Assembly (NCBI RefSeq): GCF_002355415.1
Contig: NZ_AP014936.1
Coordinates: 1,860,001-1,924,000, forward strand
Origin: Sulfurifustis variabilis
Lineage (GTDB): Bacteria; Pseudomonadota; Gammaproteobacteria; Acidiferrobacterales; Sulfurifustaceae
Direction: 5' to 3'
Length of the DNA: 64,000 nt
Shown: positions 50,639 through 62,263 of the stretch, piece by piece
Layout of the letters: every line of letters starts with the position of its first letter
How positions within the stretch are numbered: the first letter of the stretch is position 1
Translations under genes and position numbers: made by a program
Notes under the pieces: generated by a model
Told to the model about the DNA's origin: nothing
Seen by the model: only the letters and a program-made list of their open reading frames with translations
The model's database searches: none

Positions 50639-51022
50639 CTACATTGTGTGGGTCGGCCGGTCCGAGTTCAACGCGCCCGCGAGGAGGTTCTCGATCTTGG
50701 CGCGGGCGACGCCCGAATCCTTTTCGCTGAACCGGACCCCGATGCCGGCCGTACGGCTGCCCTGCGCCCCGCGGGGCGTGATCCACACCACGTGCCCGGC
50801 GACCGGCACCTTCTCCTTGCTGTCCATGAGGGTGAGCAGCATGAAGACTTCCTCGCCCAGCTTGTAGGGCCGGTTGCTCGGAATGAATATGCCCCCGCCC
50901 TTCACGAAGGGCATGTAAGCGGCGTACAGCGCGCTCTTGTCCTTGATCGTCAGGGAGAGGACGCCCGGCCGCGCCATGGGAAGCGGGACGGGTTTCAGGG
51001 GAACGTTCGGCTTATTGCTCAT
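50639..51022 (-). CDS. pilZ: PilZ-domain protein of the type IV pilus type
   Basis: A 127-residue protein with the PilZ fold but not the classical RxxxR and D/NxSxxG c-di-GMP motifs; it reads FVKGGGIFIPSNRPYKLGEEVFML and VVWITPRGAQG. It matches the founding PilZ of Pseudomonas and Xanthomonas, which is needed for type IV pilus assembly and often does not bind c-di-GMP itself. It sits between holB and tatD as in other gammaproteobacteria. Confidence 0.88.
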   Translation of the reverse strand: MSNKPNVPLKPVPLPMARPGVLSLTIKDKSALYAAYMPFVKGGGIFIPSNRPYKLGEEVFMLLTLMDSKEKVPVAGHVVWITPRGAQGSRTAGIGVRFSEKDSGVARAKIENLLAGALNSDRPTHTM

Positions 51023-51045
51023 GCGGGTGACTTAAGTGTAGACGA

Positions 51046-53680
<2,635 letters not shown>

Positions 53681-53700
<20 letters not shown>

Positions 53701-54523
53701 CGTTGTCGTCCTCCGCGATCGCGCGCCGAAGCGCTCGCGTCACGGCGCCGACGGCGACCGCCCGCTCTTCGAAGCGACCCACCGGCAGGACGCCGATCAC
53801 GCTGTTCGTGAGAAAGATTTCGTGCGCGCGCCGAAGATCGACGAGCGCAAGCGCCCGCACGCGGCACGGGATGCCGAGCGCCGCGGCGCGCTGGAGGACG
53901 AGATTCCGCATCACGCCGGCGACACCGCAGTCCACGATCTCGGGCGTCACCAGCACGTCGTCCAGCACAGCGAACACGTTGCTCATGGTCCCGTCGACGA
54001 TGTCGCCCCGCGCATTCAGCATGAGTCCCTCGGCGTACTCGTCGCGCCATTCCGCCCGCGCGAGAATTTGTTCCAGACGATTGAGGTGCTTGATGCCGGC
54101 GAGCCGCGCGTTGGCGGCCAGACGTTGCCTGCAAAGGCATACCGCCACGCCCTCCTCCGGCGGGGAGGCCCGGTGCGACGGCCACTCCGACACGATGAGC
54201 GCCCGTGTCGGGGTCGGCGAGACCGGCGGCGCGTACCCGCGCGGGGACGGCCCCCGCGTGTACACCAGCTTGAGAACCGCGCGCTCCCGGCCATGAGACA
54301 GACGACGCGCCTCCTCCCGGAGCACGCGCGCGTCCGGCGGCGGGATGCCCAGCCGTTCGCATCCCAGTCCGAGGCGGGCGAGGTGCCGTTCCCACCGCAC
54401 AGGCTCGCCCTCGCGCACGGCAATCGTCTCGAAGAGACCGTCGCCGTACTGAAAGCCGCGATCGGATACGGGCACCCGGTCCTCGGGTTCGCCGTTCACC
54501 AGCACCCGGAGGCGGGTGCTCAT
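53681..54523 (-). CDS. pabC: Aminodeoxychorismate lyase
   Basis: A 280-residue fold-type IV PLP enzyme that releases p-aminobenzoate from aminodeoxychorismate for folate. PLP Lys is in LAGIKHLNRLEQILAR; DRGFQYGDGLFETI and EIFLTNSVIGVLPV are signature segments. ATG 54523 overlaps the pabB stop (ATGA), so the two steps of p-aminobenzoate synthesis are translated together. Confidence 0.92.
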
Positions 54524-55899
54524 CGGACCCCCAGGGCGGCCAGGAGCCCCCGGGCCTTCGCGCGCGTCTCGTTCAGTTCGCGTTCCGGGATCGAGTCCGC
54601 GACGATTCCCGCACCCGCGCGGAACGAAAGAGTGGACCCGGACTGCACGAGCGTGCGAATCAGTATATTGAGGTCGAGGCTGCCGTCGCGGTTCAAGTAG
54701 CCCATGGAGCCGGTGTAGGCGCCGCGGGGGCCGCGCTCCAGCTCGGCGATAATCTCCATGCATCGCACCTTCGGGCACCCGGTGATCGTGCCCCCGGGGA
54801 ATACCGCGCGGATCGCCTCGCCGGGCGTGACCCCTTCGCGCAGCTCGCCGCACACCTCGGAGACGATGTGGTGCACGTGCCTGTACGACTCGAGCCCCAT
54901 CAGCTCGCTCACGCGCACGCTGCCCGGCCGGCAGACGCGGCCGAGGTCGTTACGCTCGAGGTCGATCAGCATCACGTGCTCGGCACGCTCCTTGGGATGG
55001 GCGAGGAGCTCCCGCGCCCGTCGCTCGTCTTCGTCCCGGTCCCCGCCGCGTGGATAGGTTCCGGCGATGGGGCGGGTCCGTACCGTGCGCCCGCGAATCT
55101 CGATCAGGCGCTCCGGCGAAGAACTGATAATCGCCCCGCCCGGGAAGGTCATCAAGCCGGAGAAGGGTGCCGGGTTCGCGGCCCGCAGGCGACGATAGAC
55201 GCCGACCGGCGGGATCGGATGCGAAAAGACCGCTCGCCAGCCGCGAGAAAGATTGACCTGAAAGACGTCGCCCGCGGCGATGTACTCCTTGATCCGGCGC
55301 ACGTGCGCCAGATAATCCTCCGGTCGCTCTTCCTCGATTGCCGCGACGGTCGGGTCTCCGCCCTCCTCAGCCGGAATCGCCTCGACCAGGTCGCATTGCA
55401 TGGCTTCAAGAAGATGTTCCTGCCCGCGTTCGCACACGAGATACGCGCAATTCCGCAGCCGGTCCCGCACGACAGCGGCCGGGAAGCGGGTCGCCTGCGC
55501 AACCGGCAGCTCCGGGTCCCGCGGCAGCGCGCGGAACCGCGGCTCGATCTGCGCGATGAGCTCGTACGACAGGAACAGGAACCAGCCGCCATGAAAAGGG
55601 ACCGGTGAATTCTCGATCGCCGCGATCTGTCGTGCCCGATACGCCCGATCGAGGGCCGAGAGGAAGTCGACACCGGGGAGCGGAACCCGGTCCTCGCGCA
55701 CCATGCCGCCCGCATCGAGCGCGAGCACGCGACCGGGAAACGCGAAAAGGATGTCGAAGCGGCCCGGCGGCGTTCCGTGCGCCACGCTCTCGAGAAGGTG
55801 CGGATAGCGGGCGGGATTCGCGGCGTGCAGCGCCGCCAGGTCCGGCGACGCGTCCATCTTCCGCCACACGCCGCCGGCGGCGTCCACCACGCCGCTCAC
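54520..55899 (-). CDS. pabB: Aminodeoxychorismate synthase component I
   Basis: A 459-residue chorismate-binding enzyme. C-terminal motifs are GDVFQVNLSRGW, RPIAGTYPRGGDRDEDE, DLERNDLGRVC, VHHIVSEV, FPGGTITGCPKVR and GAYTGSMGYLNRDGS. With a PabA glutaminase it converts chorismate to aminodeoxychorismate. PIAGT (in place of the PIKGT Lys site) fits some PabB relatives and anthranilate synthases, but pabC next door favours PabB. GTG 55899 overlaps the fabF stop (GTGA); an ATG at 55857 is the alternative. Its place between fabF and pabC differs from E. coli, where pabB is elsewhere. Confidence 0.88.
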   Translation of the reverse strand: MSGVVDAAGGVWRKMDASPDLAALHAANPARYPHLLESVAHGTPPGRFDILFAFPGRVLALDAGGMVREDRVPLPGVDFLSALDRAYRARQIAAIENSPVPFHGGWFLFLSYELIAQIEPRFRALPRDPELPVAQATRFPAAVVRDRLRNCAYLVCERGQEHLLEAMQCDLVEAIPAEEGGDPTVAAIEEERPEDYLAHVRRIKEYIAAGDVFQVNLSRGWRAVFSHPIPPVGVYRRLRAANPAPFSGLMTFPGGAIISSSPERLIEIRGRTVRTRPIAGTYPRGGDRDEDERRARELLAHPKERAEHVMLIDLERNDLGRVCRPGSVRVSELMGLESYRHVHHIVSEVCGELREGVTPGEAIRAVFPGGTITGCPKVRCMEIIAELERGPRGAYTGSMGYLNRDGSLDLNILIRTLVQSGSTLSFRAGAGIVADSIPERELNETRAKARGLLAALGVR

Positions 55900-57134
55900 A
55901 CGCGGCGGATCACCAGCGTGCCGTTCGTGCCGCCGAAGCCGAAGGAGTTGGACATCGCGACCGTGATCGGCATCTCGCGGGCCGCGCCCGGAACGTAGTC
56001 GAGGTCGCATTTCGGATCAGGCGTCGTCAGATTGATGGTGGGCGGCGCCACCTGATGGTACACCGCGAGCGCGGTGTAGATCGCCTCCACGCCCCCGGCC
56101 GCGCCGAGGAGATGGCCGGTCATGGATTTGGTCGAGCTGACCGCCAGCTTGCGGGCATGATCGCCGAACGCCGTCTTCATGCCGACGGTTTCGGCGAAGT
56201 CGCCGAGCTGCGTCGACGTTCCGTGCGCGTTCACGTACTGCACGTCGCCGGGATTCAGGCGCGCATTGCGCAGCGCATTGAGCATGCAGCGCATCGCCCC
56301 CTCGCCATGCTCGGGCGGGCTCGTCATGTGATAGGCGTCGCCGCTCATGCCGAAACCGACCAGCTCGGCGTAGATGCGCGCGCCGCGCTTCCTCGCGTGC
56401 TCGTACTCCTCGAGCAGCACCACACCGGCGCCCTCGCTCAGCACGAACCCGTCGCGCTCCGCATCGAACGGCCGGCTCGCCAGCTCCGGGCTGTCGTTTC
56501 GACCGGACAGCGCCTTGGCGTTTCCGAACCCGGCCATCGCCGTGGGCGTGATTGCCGCCTCCGCTCCGCCGGCGAACATGACGTCCGCATCCCCATACTC
56601 GATGAACCGTCCGGCGTCGCCGATCGCGTGGGTCGCCGTGGCGCAGGCGGTGACCATGGCCAGGTTGGGCCCCTTCAGTCCGAACATGATCGAAAGGTCG
56701 CCCGAGATCATATTAATGATCGCGGAGGGGACGTAGAACGGCGAGACCCGCCGCGATCCCTTCTCGGTGACCGTGCGCGTCATGTCCTCGATAGTGCGCA
56801 CGCCGCCGATCCCCGAGCCGATATGGACTCCGATGCGCTCGGCGTTGGCCTCGGTCACTTCGAGCCCCGAGTCCCTGAGCGCCTCGATACCGGCGGCCAT
56901 GCCGAACTGGATGAACCGGTCCATGCGGCGCGCTTCCTTCTCGCTGACGAAGCGGGTCGGGTCGAAATCCTTCACCTCGCCCGCGATCTGCGACGGGTAG
57001 CCGCTCGCATCGAAGTGCGTGATCTTCCCGATGCCGCTTCGGCCCGCCAGGATGGCGCGCCAGTTCGACTCGACACCGATGCCGAGAGGCGAAACGATGC
57101 CGAGACCGGTGATGACGACGCGACGTTTGCTCAA
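55896..57134 (-). CDS. fabF: Beta-ketoacyl-ACP synthase II
   Basis: A 412-residue condensing enzyme that elongates acyl-ACP. The Cys-His-His triad is Cys164 (VTACATATHAIG), His in VNAHGTSTQLGD and His in STKSMTGHLLGAAGG. GFGGTNGTLVIRR ends the protein. TTG 57134 (MSKRRVVITGLG) has AGAGGA 10 bases upstream and gives the standard length. The hairpin at 57187-57211 separates it from acpP and may lower its expression relative to ACP. Confidence 0.95.
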   Translation of the reverse strand: MSKRRVVITGLGIVSPLGIGVESNWRAILAGRSGIGKITHFDASGYPSQIAGEVKDFDPTRFVSEKEARRMDRFIQFGMAAGIEALRDSGLEVTEANAERIGVHIGSGIGGVRTIEDMTRTVTEKGSRRVSPFYVPSAIINMISGDLSIMFGLKGPNLAMVTACATATHAIGDAGRFIEYGDADVMFAGGAEAAITPTAMAGFGNAKALSGRNDSPELASRPFDAERDGFVLSEGAGVVLLEEYEHARKRGARIYAELVGFGMSGDAYHMTSPPEHGEGAMRCMLNALRNARLNPGDVQYVNAHGTSTQLGDFAETVGMKTAFGDHARKLAVSSTKSMTGHLLGAAGGVEAIYTALAVYHQVAPPTINLTTPDPKCDLDYVPGAAREMPITVAMSNSFGFGGTNGTLVIRRV

Positions 57135-57186
57135 TTCAGAATGTCCTCTGGCGCACGCGGCCCGGGAGGACCGGCCCGAGGGCCGG

Positions 57187-57211
57187 GGGACCGCCAAGGC
57201 CCGGCGGTCCC
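57187..57211. terminator. Strong hairpin between acpP and fabF
   Basis: GGGACCGCC and GGCGGTCCC form a perfect 9-bp stem with a 7-base loop, 14 bases after the acpP stop. No T-run follows, so it is probably a partial terminator or an RNA-stabilising 3' end that keeps acpP mRNA more abundant than fabF. Confidence 0.6.
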
Positions 57212-57224
57212 GCGGGTGGAAGGA

Positions 57225-57464
57225 TCAGTGGCTGAGGTGCGCGTTGATGTAATCGACGGCCTGCTGCACCGTCGTGATCTTCTCGGCTTCCTCGTCGGGA
57301 ATCTCGCAGTCGAACTCCTCCTCCAGCGCCATCACGAGCTCGACGGTGTCGAGCGAGTCCGCACCCAGGTCATCGACAAAGGAAGCGTCGCCGGTGACTT
57401 CGCCCTCGTTCACACCGAGCTGCTCTACAACGATCTTCTTGACGCGCTCCTCAACACTGCTCAT
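57225..57464 (-). CDS. acpP: Acyl carrier protein
   Basis: A 79-residue acidic four-helix protein carrying 4'-phosphopantetheine on Ser37 ([12 protein letters not shown]). The length and sequence fit AcpP. CGGAGGAACTATTTC before the ATG is a strong ribosome site, matching its high expression. It lies 89 bases downstream of fabG; that gap contains TTTACG and TTTACT hexamers 17 bases apart that could give a second promoter. Confidence 0.96.
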   Translation of the reverse strand: MSSVEERVKKIVVEQLGVNEGEVTGDASFVDDLGADSLDTVELVMALEEEFDCEIPDEEAEKITTVQQAVDYINAHLSH

Positions 57465-57553
57465 GAAATAGTTCCTCCGAATAATGACTGGACCGGCCTT
57501 AGCGGCCGCATAGTAAACCCGATTTACCCTGAAGCGTAAAGCCGCGTTCCCCG

Positions 57554-58303
57554 TCAATTCATATACATGCCGCCGTTCACGTGCAAGGTCATGCCCGTAA
57601 TATAGGCGGCCTGCGGCGAGGCGAGGAACGCCACGGCGTGCGCCACCTCTTCCGCCGAACCGAGCCGCCCGAGCGGGATCTGGCCGAGCAGCGCCTGCCG
57701 CACCGTTTCGGGGAGCGCGCGCGTCATGTCGGTGTCGATGAAACCCGGCGCGACGGCGTTCACGGTGATCTGCCGGCTCCCGACCTCGCGGGCGAGCGAC
57801 CGCGTGAACCCCATGATTCCGGCCTTCGCCGCGGCGTAGTTCGTCTGGCCCGGGTTACCCGTGGCCGCGACCACCGAGGCGATGCTGATGATGCGGCCCT
57901 TGCGCGCCTTGGTCATCGGCCGCAGGCAGGCCTTGGTCAGCCGGTAAACCGAGGTCAGGTTGGTCTGGATGATCGTGTCCCAGTCGGCTTCGGACATGCG
58001 CATCAGCAGGCCGTCGCGGGTGATCCCGGCATTGTTGACGAGAATCCCCGGCGCCCCGGTCGTGTTCTCCAGCTCTCCGAGCAGGGCCTCCACCGAGCCG
58101 GGATCCGTCACGTCGAGCGCGAGCCCGCGGCCCTCGACGTCGTTCTCCTGCAGGAGCTTGCCGATGCGTTCCGCCCCCTCGGGCGATGTCGCCGTCCCGA
58201 CCACGCGGGCGCCCCGGCGGCCGAGCTCGAGCGCGATGGCCAGGCCAATTCCGCGGCTCGCCCCGGTCACGAGTGCGATCTCACCTTCGAGCGACTTCGT
58301 CAT
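57554..58303 (-). CDS. fabG: 3-oxoacyl-ACP reductase
   Basis: A 249-residue short-chain dehydrogenase that reduces beta-ketoacyl-ACP with NADPH. It has [18 protein letters not shown], the Ser in [15 protein letters not shown] and [11 protein letters not shown] (Tyr-Lys pair), and ends HVNGGMYMN. It overlaps fabD by 4 bases (ATGA). Confidence 0.96.
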   Translation of the reverse strand: MTKSLEGEIALVTGASRGIGLAIALELGRRGARVVGTATSPEGAERIGKLLQENDVEGRGLALDVTDPGSVEALLGELENTTGAPGILVNNAGITRDGLLMRMSEADWDTIIQTNLTSVYRLTKACLRPMTKARKGRIISIASVVAATGNPGQTNYAAAKAGIMGFTRSLAREVGSRQITVNAVAPGFIDTDMTRALPETVRQALLGQIPLGRLGSAEEVAHAVAFLASPQAAYITGMTLHVNGGMYMN

Positions 58304-59271
58304 GCCTCCTCCGTTCGAGCGTCCACGCCCGTCTCGCGTGTCCGCGCCAGCGCCTCCTCGAGGCTCTTCGGATCATAGACCGGAATACACGCCGCCTCGG
58401 CCGCGACGCGCTTCACCAGCCCCGCGAGCACCTTGCCCGGCCCGCACTCGACGAAGAGCCGCACGCCCTCGCGCTCCATCTTCTGCACGCAGTCCACCCA
58501 GCGCACGGGCGACGCGACCTGGCGCACGAGCGCCTCCCGAATCGCCGCCGGCTCGCGTTCCGTCTGCGCGTGCACGTTGTGCACGACCGAGACCCGCGGC
58601 GCGTGGACCGCGACGCCGCTCAGGCGCTCCGCGAGACGCGACGCCGCCGGCGCCATGAGCGACGAATGCGCCGGCACGCTCATGGGGAGCAGGATCGCGC
58701 GCTTCGCGCCGGCCGCCTTGGCGCGCTCGAGGGCGCGCGCCACCGCGGCGGCGGTCCCTGCGATGACGATCTGCCCGGGCGAATTGTAGTTCACCGGCTC
58801 CAGGACCTCTCCCTCCGCGGCCTGCTCGCACAGCGCCCGGGTCGCCTCGTCCGACAGCCCCAGGAGTGCCGCGATGCCTCCCTGCCCGATGGGCACAGCC
58901 TCCTGCATGAACCGCGCACGGTCGGCGACCACCCGGACGGCATCGGCGAAGCCGAAGGCGCCCGCGCAGTGGAGGGCCGTGTATTCCCCCAGGCTGTGCC
59001 CCGCCATGACGGCCGGCATGGGCCCGCCCTCCCCGCGCCACACGCGCCAGACCGCGACGCCGGCGACGAGCATCGCCGGTTGCGTCACCTGAGTCTGGTT
59101 CAGCCGCTCCTCGGGGCCCTGTTCGACCACCTGCCACAGGTCGTAACCGAGGACCTCGGAGGCCTCGCTGAACGTCTGCTTGACGATCGGATACGCGGCG
59201 GCCAGGGCATTCAACATGCCGACCGACTGCGAACCCTGCCCGGGGAAAACGAATGCGAGCGTCTTGATCAC
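58300..59271 (-). CDS. fabD: Malonyl-CoA:ACP transacylase
   Basis: A 323-residue acyltransferase. FPGQGSQSVGML opens the fold, nucleophile Ser93 is in GHSLGEYTAL, and the catalytic His is in VPAHSSLM; VRWVDCVQKM and ECGPGKVLAGL are conserved later. It charges ACP with malonate. A 103-base gap without a recognised gene separates it from fabH. Confidence 0.96.
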   Translation of the reverse strand: MIKTLAFVFPGQGSQSVGMLNALAAAYPIVKQTFSEASEVLGYDLWQVVEQGPEERLNQTQVTQPAMLVAGVAVWRVWRGEGGPMPAVMAGHSLGEYTALHCAGAFGFADAVRVVADRARFMQEAVPIGQGGIAALLGLSDEATRALCEQAAEGEVLEPVNYNSPGQIVIAGTAAAVARALERAKAAGAKRAILLPMSVPAHSSLMAPAASRLAERLSGVAVHAPRVSVVHNVHAQTEREPAAIREALVRQVASPVRWVDCVQKMEREGVRLFVECGPGKVLAGLVKRVAAEAACIPVYDPKSLEEALARTRETGVDARTEEA

Positions 59272-59374
59272 GAGAGGAATTTCGGGTGTGGACTGTCGAA
59301 TTCGGGATTATGGACGGTGGCGTGCGTTTGGTGCGGTCGCGTTATTCAACATGGCGCATCGAGCGCGGTCGCTC

Positions 59375-60343
59375 CTAGTACCTCAGCAGCACGGAGCCCC
59401 ACGTGAAGCCGCCGCCGAAGGCTTCCATCAGGACCACATCCCCGCGGCGAATGCGCCCGTCGCGCACCCCTTCATCGAAAGCGAGCGGTATGGAGGCGGC
59501 GGAGGTGTTGCCGTGGCGGTCGACCGTCAGAATCACCTGGTCCATCGACATGCCGAGCTTCTTCGCCGTGGCGCTGATGATGCGGTTGTTCGCCTGGTGC
59601 GGCACGAGCCAGCGGACGTCCGACTTCTGCATGCCGTTCGCTTCGAGCGTCTCGTCCACGATGCGTCCGAGCGTCGTGACCGCGACCTTGAACACCTCGC
59701 TCCCCGCCATGCGCACGTGCGCTTCGCCGGCAGCGAACTTCGCGTAGTCGTGCGAGATCCCGGCCGGAACGTGCAGCAGGTCCTTGTATTGCCCGTCGGC
59801 GTGCAGGTGCGAGGAAATGAGGCCCGGCTCCTCGGCGTCTCCCAGGACCACCGCGCCCGCCCCGTCGCCGAAGAGCACGCAGGTGGAGCGGTCCTTCCAA
59901 TCGAGGATGCGGGAAATGGTTTCGGTGCCGATGACCAGGGCGCAGCGCGCACTGCCCGTGGAGACGAACTTGTCCGCGATGGCGAGCGCGTACACGAACC
60001 CCGTGCACACCGCCTGCACGTCGAAGGCGGGGCAACCGTGTATGCCGAGACGTTCCTGGACGAGACAGGCCGTGCTGGGAAAGACGAGGTCCGGTGTGGT
60101 GGTCGCGACGACGATGAGATCGATCGACGATGGAGCGACGCCGGCCGCGTCGAGCGCGCGGCGCGCCGCCTCGACACCCATCGTGCAGCTCGTCTCCTCC
60201 GGAGATGCGATATGGCGTTCGCGGATGCCGGTGCGCTCCACGATCCACTGGTCGGAGGTCTCGACCATCTTCTCGAGATCGGAGTTCGTCAGCACCTTCG
60301 CCGGCAGATAGCCGCCGGTCCCGAGAATACGGGAATACGTCAC
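59375..60343 (-). CDS. fabH: Beta-ketoacyl-ACP synthase III
   Basis: A 322-residue initiating synthase that condenses acetyl-CoA with malonyl-ACP. The triad is Cys113 ([11 protein letters not shown]), His in [10 protein letters not shown] and Asn in [24 protein letters not shown] closes the protein. GTG 60343 overlaps the plsX stop (GTGA). Confidence 0.96.
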   Translation of the reverse strand: MTYSRILGTGGYLPAKVLTNSDLEKMVETSDQWIVERTGIRERHIASPEETSCTMGVEAARRALDAAGVAPSSIDLIVVATTTPDLVFPSTACLVQERLGIHGCPAFDVQAVCTGFVYALAIADKFVSTGSARCALVIGTETISRILDWKDRSTCVLFGDGAGAVVLGDAEEPGLISSHLHADGQYKDLLHVPAGISHDYAKFAAGEAHVRMAGSEVFKVAVTTLGRIVDETLEANGMQKSDVRWLVPHQANNRIISATAKKLGMSMDQVILTVDRHGNTSAASIPLAFDEGVRDGRIRRGDVVLMEAFGGGFTWGSVLLRY

Positions 60344-61359
60344 GCGACCTGCCCTTCCCCGAGCATCGACCCCAGTTCGCCGCCGATGCGTTCCGGCACG
60401 CGATGGTCGACCTCCGCGAGGGCCTCGAGGATCGCGTGCTCGAACGCCACGACGTCCGCTCCGCCGTGGCTCTTCAGGACCGTGCCGTTGAGACCGATGA
60501 GCGTCGCACCGTTGTAACGCCGATGGTCGACGCGGTTGCGGAAGGCGCGCAGCACCGGCAGCGCCACGGCACCCGCCAGGCGCGTCCGCCAGTTGCGCTT
60601 GAACTCCTCCACCATGAACCGGCTGATCATCTGGGCGAGGCCCTCGCTCACCTTGAGCGCGACGTTGCCGACAAAGCCGTCGCATACGATGACGTCCAGG
60701 TCGCCCGTGTAGATCTCGTTCCCTTCCACGTAGCCGACGTAGTTGAGGCGGCTCGCGCGCAGCAGCTCGTTCGTCTTCTTCACCGTCTCGTTGCCCTTGA
60801 TGTCCTCCTGCCCGATGTTGAGCAGGCCGACACGCGGCCGGGGCTTGCCTTCGACGGCGCTGACGAGGATCGATCCCATGATGGCGAACTGGAGGAGCTG
60901 CTCGGGAGTGCAGTCGACATTAGCACCGAGGTCGAGGACGTGCACGTGGCCGTGGACGGTCGGAAGCGTCGTGACGATGGCCGGGCGATCGATGCCGGGC
61001 AACGTCTTGAGGACAAAGCGCGCGGTCGCCATGAGGGCGCCGGTGTTGCCCGCGGAGACCGCCGCCTGCGCCACGCCCTGCTTGACGAGGTCGATCGCGA
61101 TGCGCATCGACGACTCCTTCTTCGACCGTAGCGCCTGCGCCGGCGGCTCGTCCATGGCGACGACCTCGGGCGCATGATGGATCGTCAGCCTCGCCCCTTC
61201 GGGCGCGCGGCGATGCGCGAGCTCGGCCGCCAGCACCTCTTGGCGGCCGACGAGAACGAGCTTCAGCGTGGGTTCCTTGCTAAGCGCACCGAGGGCGGCG
61301 GGAACCGTGACGGATGGGCCATGATCACCGCCCATGGCGTCGAGGGCGATGGTGATCAC
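60340..61359 (-). CDS. plsX: Phosphate acyltransferase
   Basis: A 339-residue enzyme that makes acyl-phosphate from acyl-ACP for phospholipid synthesis. [27 protein letters not shown] and [12 protein letters not shown] are family signatures. It lies 31 bases after rpmF, the usual order. Confidence 0.96.
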   Translation of the reverse strand: MITIALDAMGGDHGPSVTVPAALGALSKEPTLKLVLVGRQEVLAAELAHRRAPEGARLTIHHAPEVVAMDEPPAQALRSKKESSMRIAIDLVKQGVAQAAVSAGNTGALMATARFVLKTLPGIDRPAIVTTLPTVHGHVHVLDLGANVDCTPEQLLQFAIMGSILVSAVEGKPRPRVGLLNIGQEDIKGNETVKKTNELLRASRLNYVGYVEGNEIYTGDLDVIVCDGFVGNVALKVSEGLAQMISRFMVEEFKRNWRTRLAGAVALPVLRAFRNRVDHRRYNGATLIGLNGTVLKSHGGADVVAFEHAILEALAEVDHRVPERIGGELGSMLGEGQVA

Positions 61360-61390
61360 GCGTTTACCCCCGGGTACGGGAAGGCAAGTC

Positions 61391-61570
61391 TTACTCGCTC
61401 GAGGTGCCCGTCACCTTGCGTCCACGGTAATACCCGTCGCGGGTGACATGGTGACGGCGATGCGTCTCGCCGCTGGTCTTGTCGACGGACAACGTCGGTT
61501 TCGACAGTTTGTCGTGCGCGCGCCGCATACCGCGCCGGGAAGGTGTCACTCGGCTCTTCTGTACCGCCAT
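61391..61570 (-). CDS. rpmF: 50S ribosomal protein L32
   Basis: A 59-residue basic protein ([20 protein letters not shown] at the start, [14 protein letters not shown] near the end), the standard length and sequence of bacterial L32. The zinc-binding Cys found in some L32 proteins are absent. It lies between yceD and plsX, as in E. coli. Confidence 0.96.
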   Translation of the reverse strand: MAVQKSRVTPSRRGMRRAHDKLSKPTLSVDKTSGETHRRHHVTRDGYYRGRKVTGTSSE

Positions 61571-61596
61571 ATCGGCTCCTTAAAGATAAAACGACA

Positions 61597-62112
61597 TCAG
61601 CGATCCGGGCGTTTGAGACTGCCCAATATCGCGAACGGATTGGGACGACCCGCATCCCTCTTGTCACTTCCATCCCGGACGGCCTTTCCGGCCCGGCAAC
61701 GGTCCCGCGCGTGCATCGGCACCATCGGTAGCACCAGGAGAAGCTCGTCTTCGACAAGCTCGCTCAGCGGCACCGGCCGGTCGAAAACCCGCGCCTCCCC
61801 TGCCTCGACCAGCTCCGGGTGCTCTCCCGGCCGAAGCAGGACGAGGTACGGCTCGGCGCGCAGGTCCGCCTCCATCGGCTCGAGACAACGCTGGCAAGTC
61901 AACCGCACGCGCGTCTGGACGGTCCCGTGCATGATCCGCAGCCCGTCGCCGCCCGAGCGCTCGAACGAGAGGTCGATCATAACCGAGCCTTCCGGATCGA
62001 GGCACGCCTCGGCCAGTCGCGAGAGCGACCCGACCGGCGCCTCGGCCGTGAGGCGTTCGCCCTTGTCGGCGAGCTGAATCGGGTCGACCGTCGCTGGCCA
62101 GCCACCCAACAT
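61597..62112 (-). CDS. yceD: YceD/DUF177 family protein
   Basis: A 171-residue protein with the family's CxxC (LTCQRCLEPM), VEDELLLVLPMVPMH, and RPNPFAILGSLK ending. YceD is linked to 23S rRNA accumulation and is nearly always followed by rpmF. ATG 62112 aligns with the family start (ATVDPIQLADKG). The promoter at 62122-62150 predicts a transcript start only a few bases before the ATG, so the message may be almost leaderless. Confidence 0.9.
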   Translation of the reverse strand: MLGGWPATVDPIQLADKGERLTAEAPVGSLSRLAEACLDPEGSVMIDLSFERSGGDGLRIMHGTVQTRVRLTCQRCLEPMEADLRAEPYLVLLRPGEHPELVEAGEARVFDRPVPLSELVEDELLLVLPMVPMHARDRCRAGKAVRDGSDKRDAGRPNPFAILGSLKRPDR

Positions 62113-62121
62113 AGGGCGCGC

Positions 62122-62150
62122 ATGATATATTCGCCGGTAACCTGTGTCAA
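62122..62150 (-). promoter_or_regulatory. Sigma-70 promoter of the yceD-rpmF-plsX-fab operon
   Basis: On the minus strand TTGACA (62150-62145) and TATCAT (62127-62122) are separated by exactly 17 bases: a perfect -35 and a 5 of 6 match at -10. It is divergent from the promoter of the carboxylase genes. Confidence 0.75.
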
Positions 62151-62189
62151 AATAAGGCTTTTTATGGCCGCAGCGGGTTCGGCGCTTTG

Positions 62190-62218
62190 TTGACACCCCC
62201 TGCCGCTTTACGTAAAAG
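62190..62218 (+). promoter_or_regulatory. Sigma-70 promoter of the pyruvate carboxylase genes
   Basis: TTGACA (62190-62195) and TAAAAG (62213-62218) have 17-base spacing; the -10 box matches at 4 of 6 positions. It lies 45 bases before the TTG start of pycA. Confidence 0.6.
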
Positions 62219-62263
62219 ACGGGGCCGGGCGTTGGGCCAGCGCTTCCCCGGTTCGGAGCTTCC

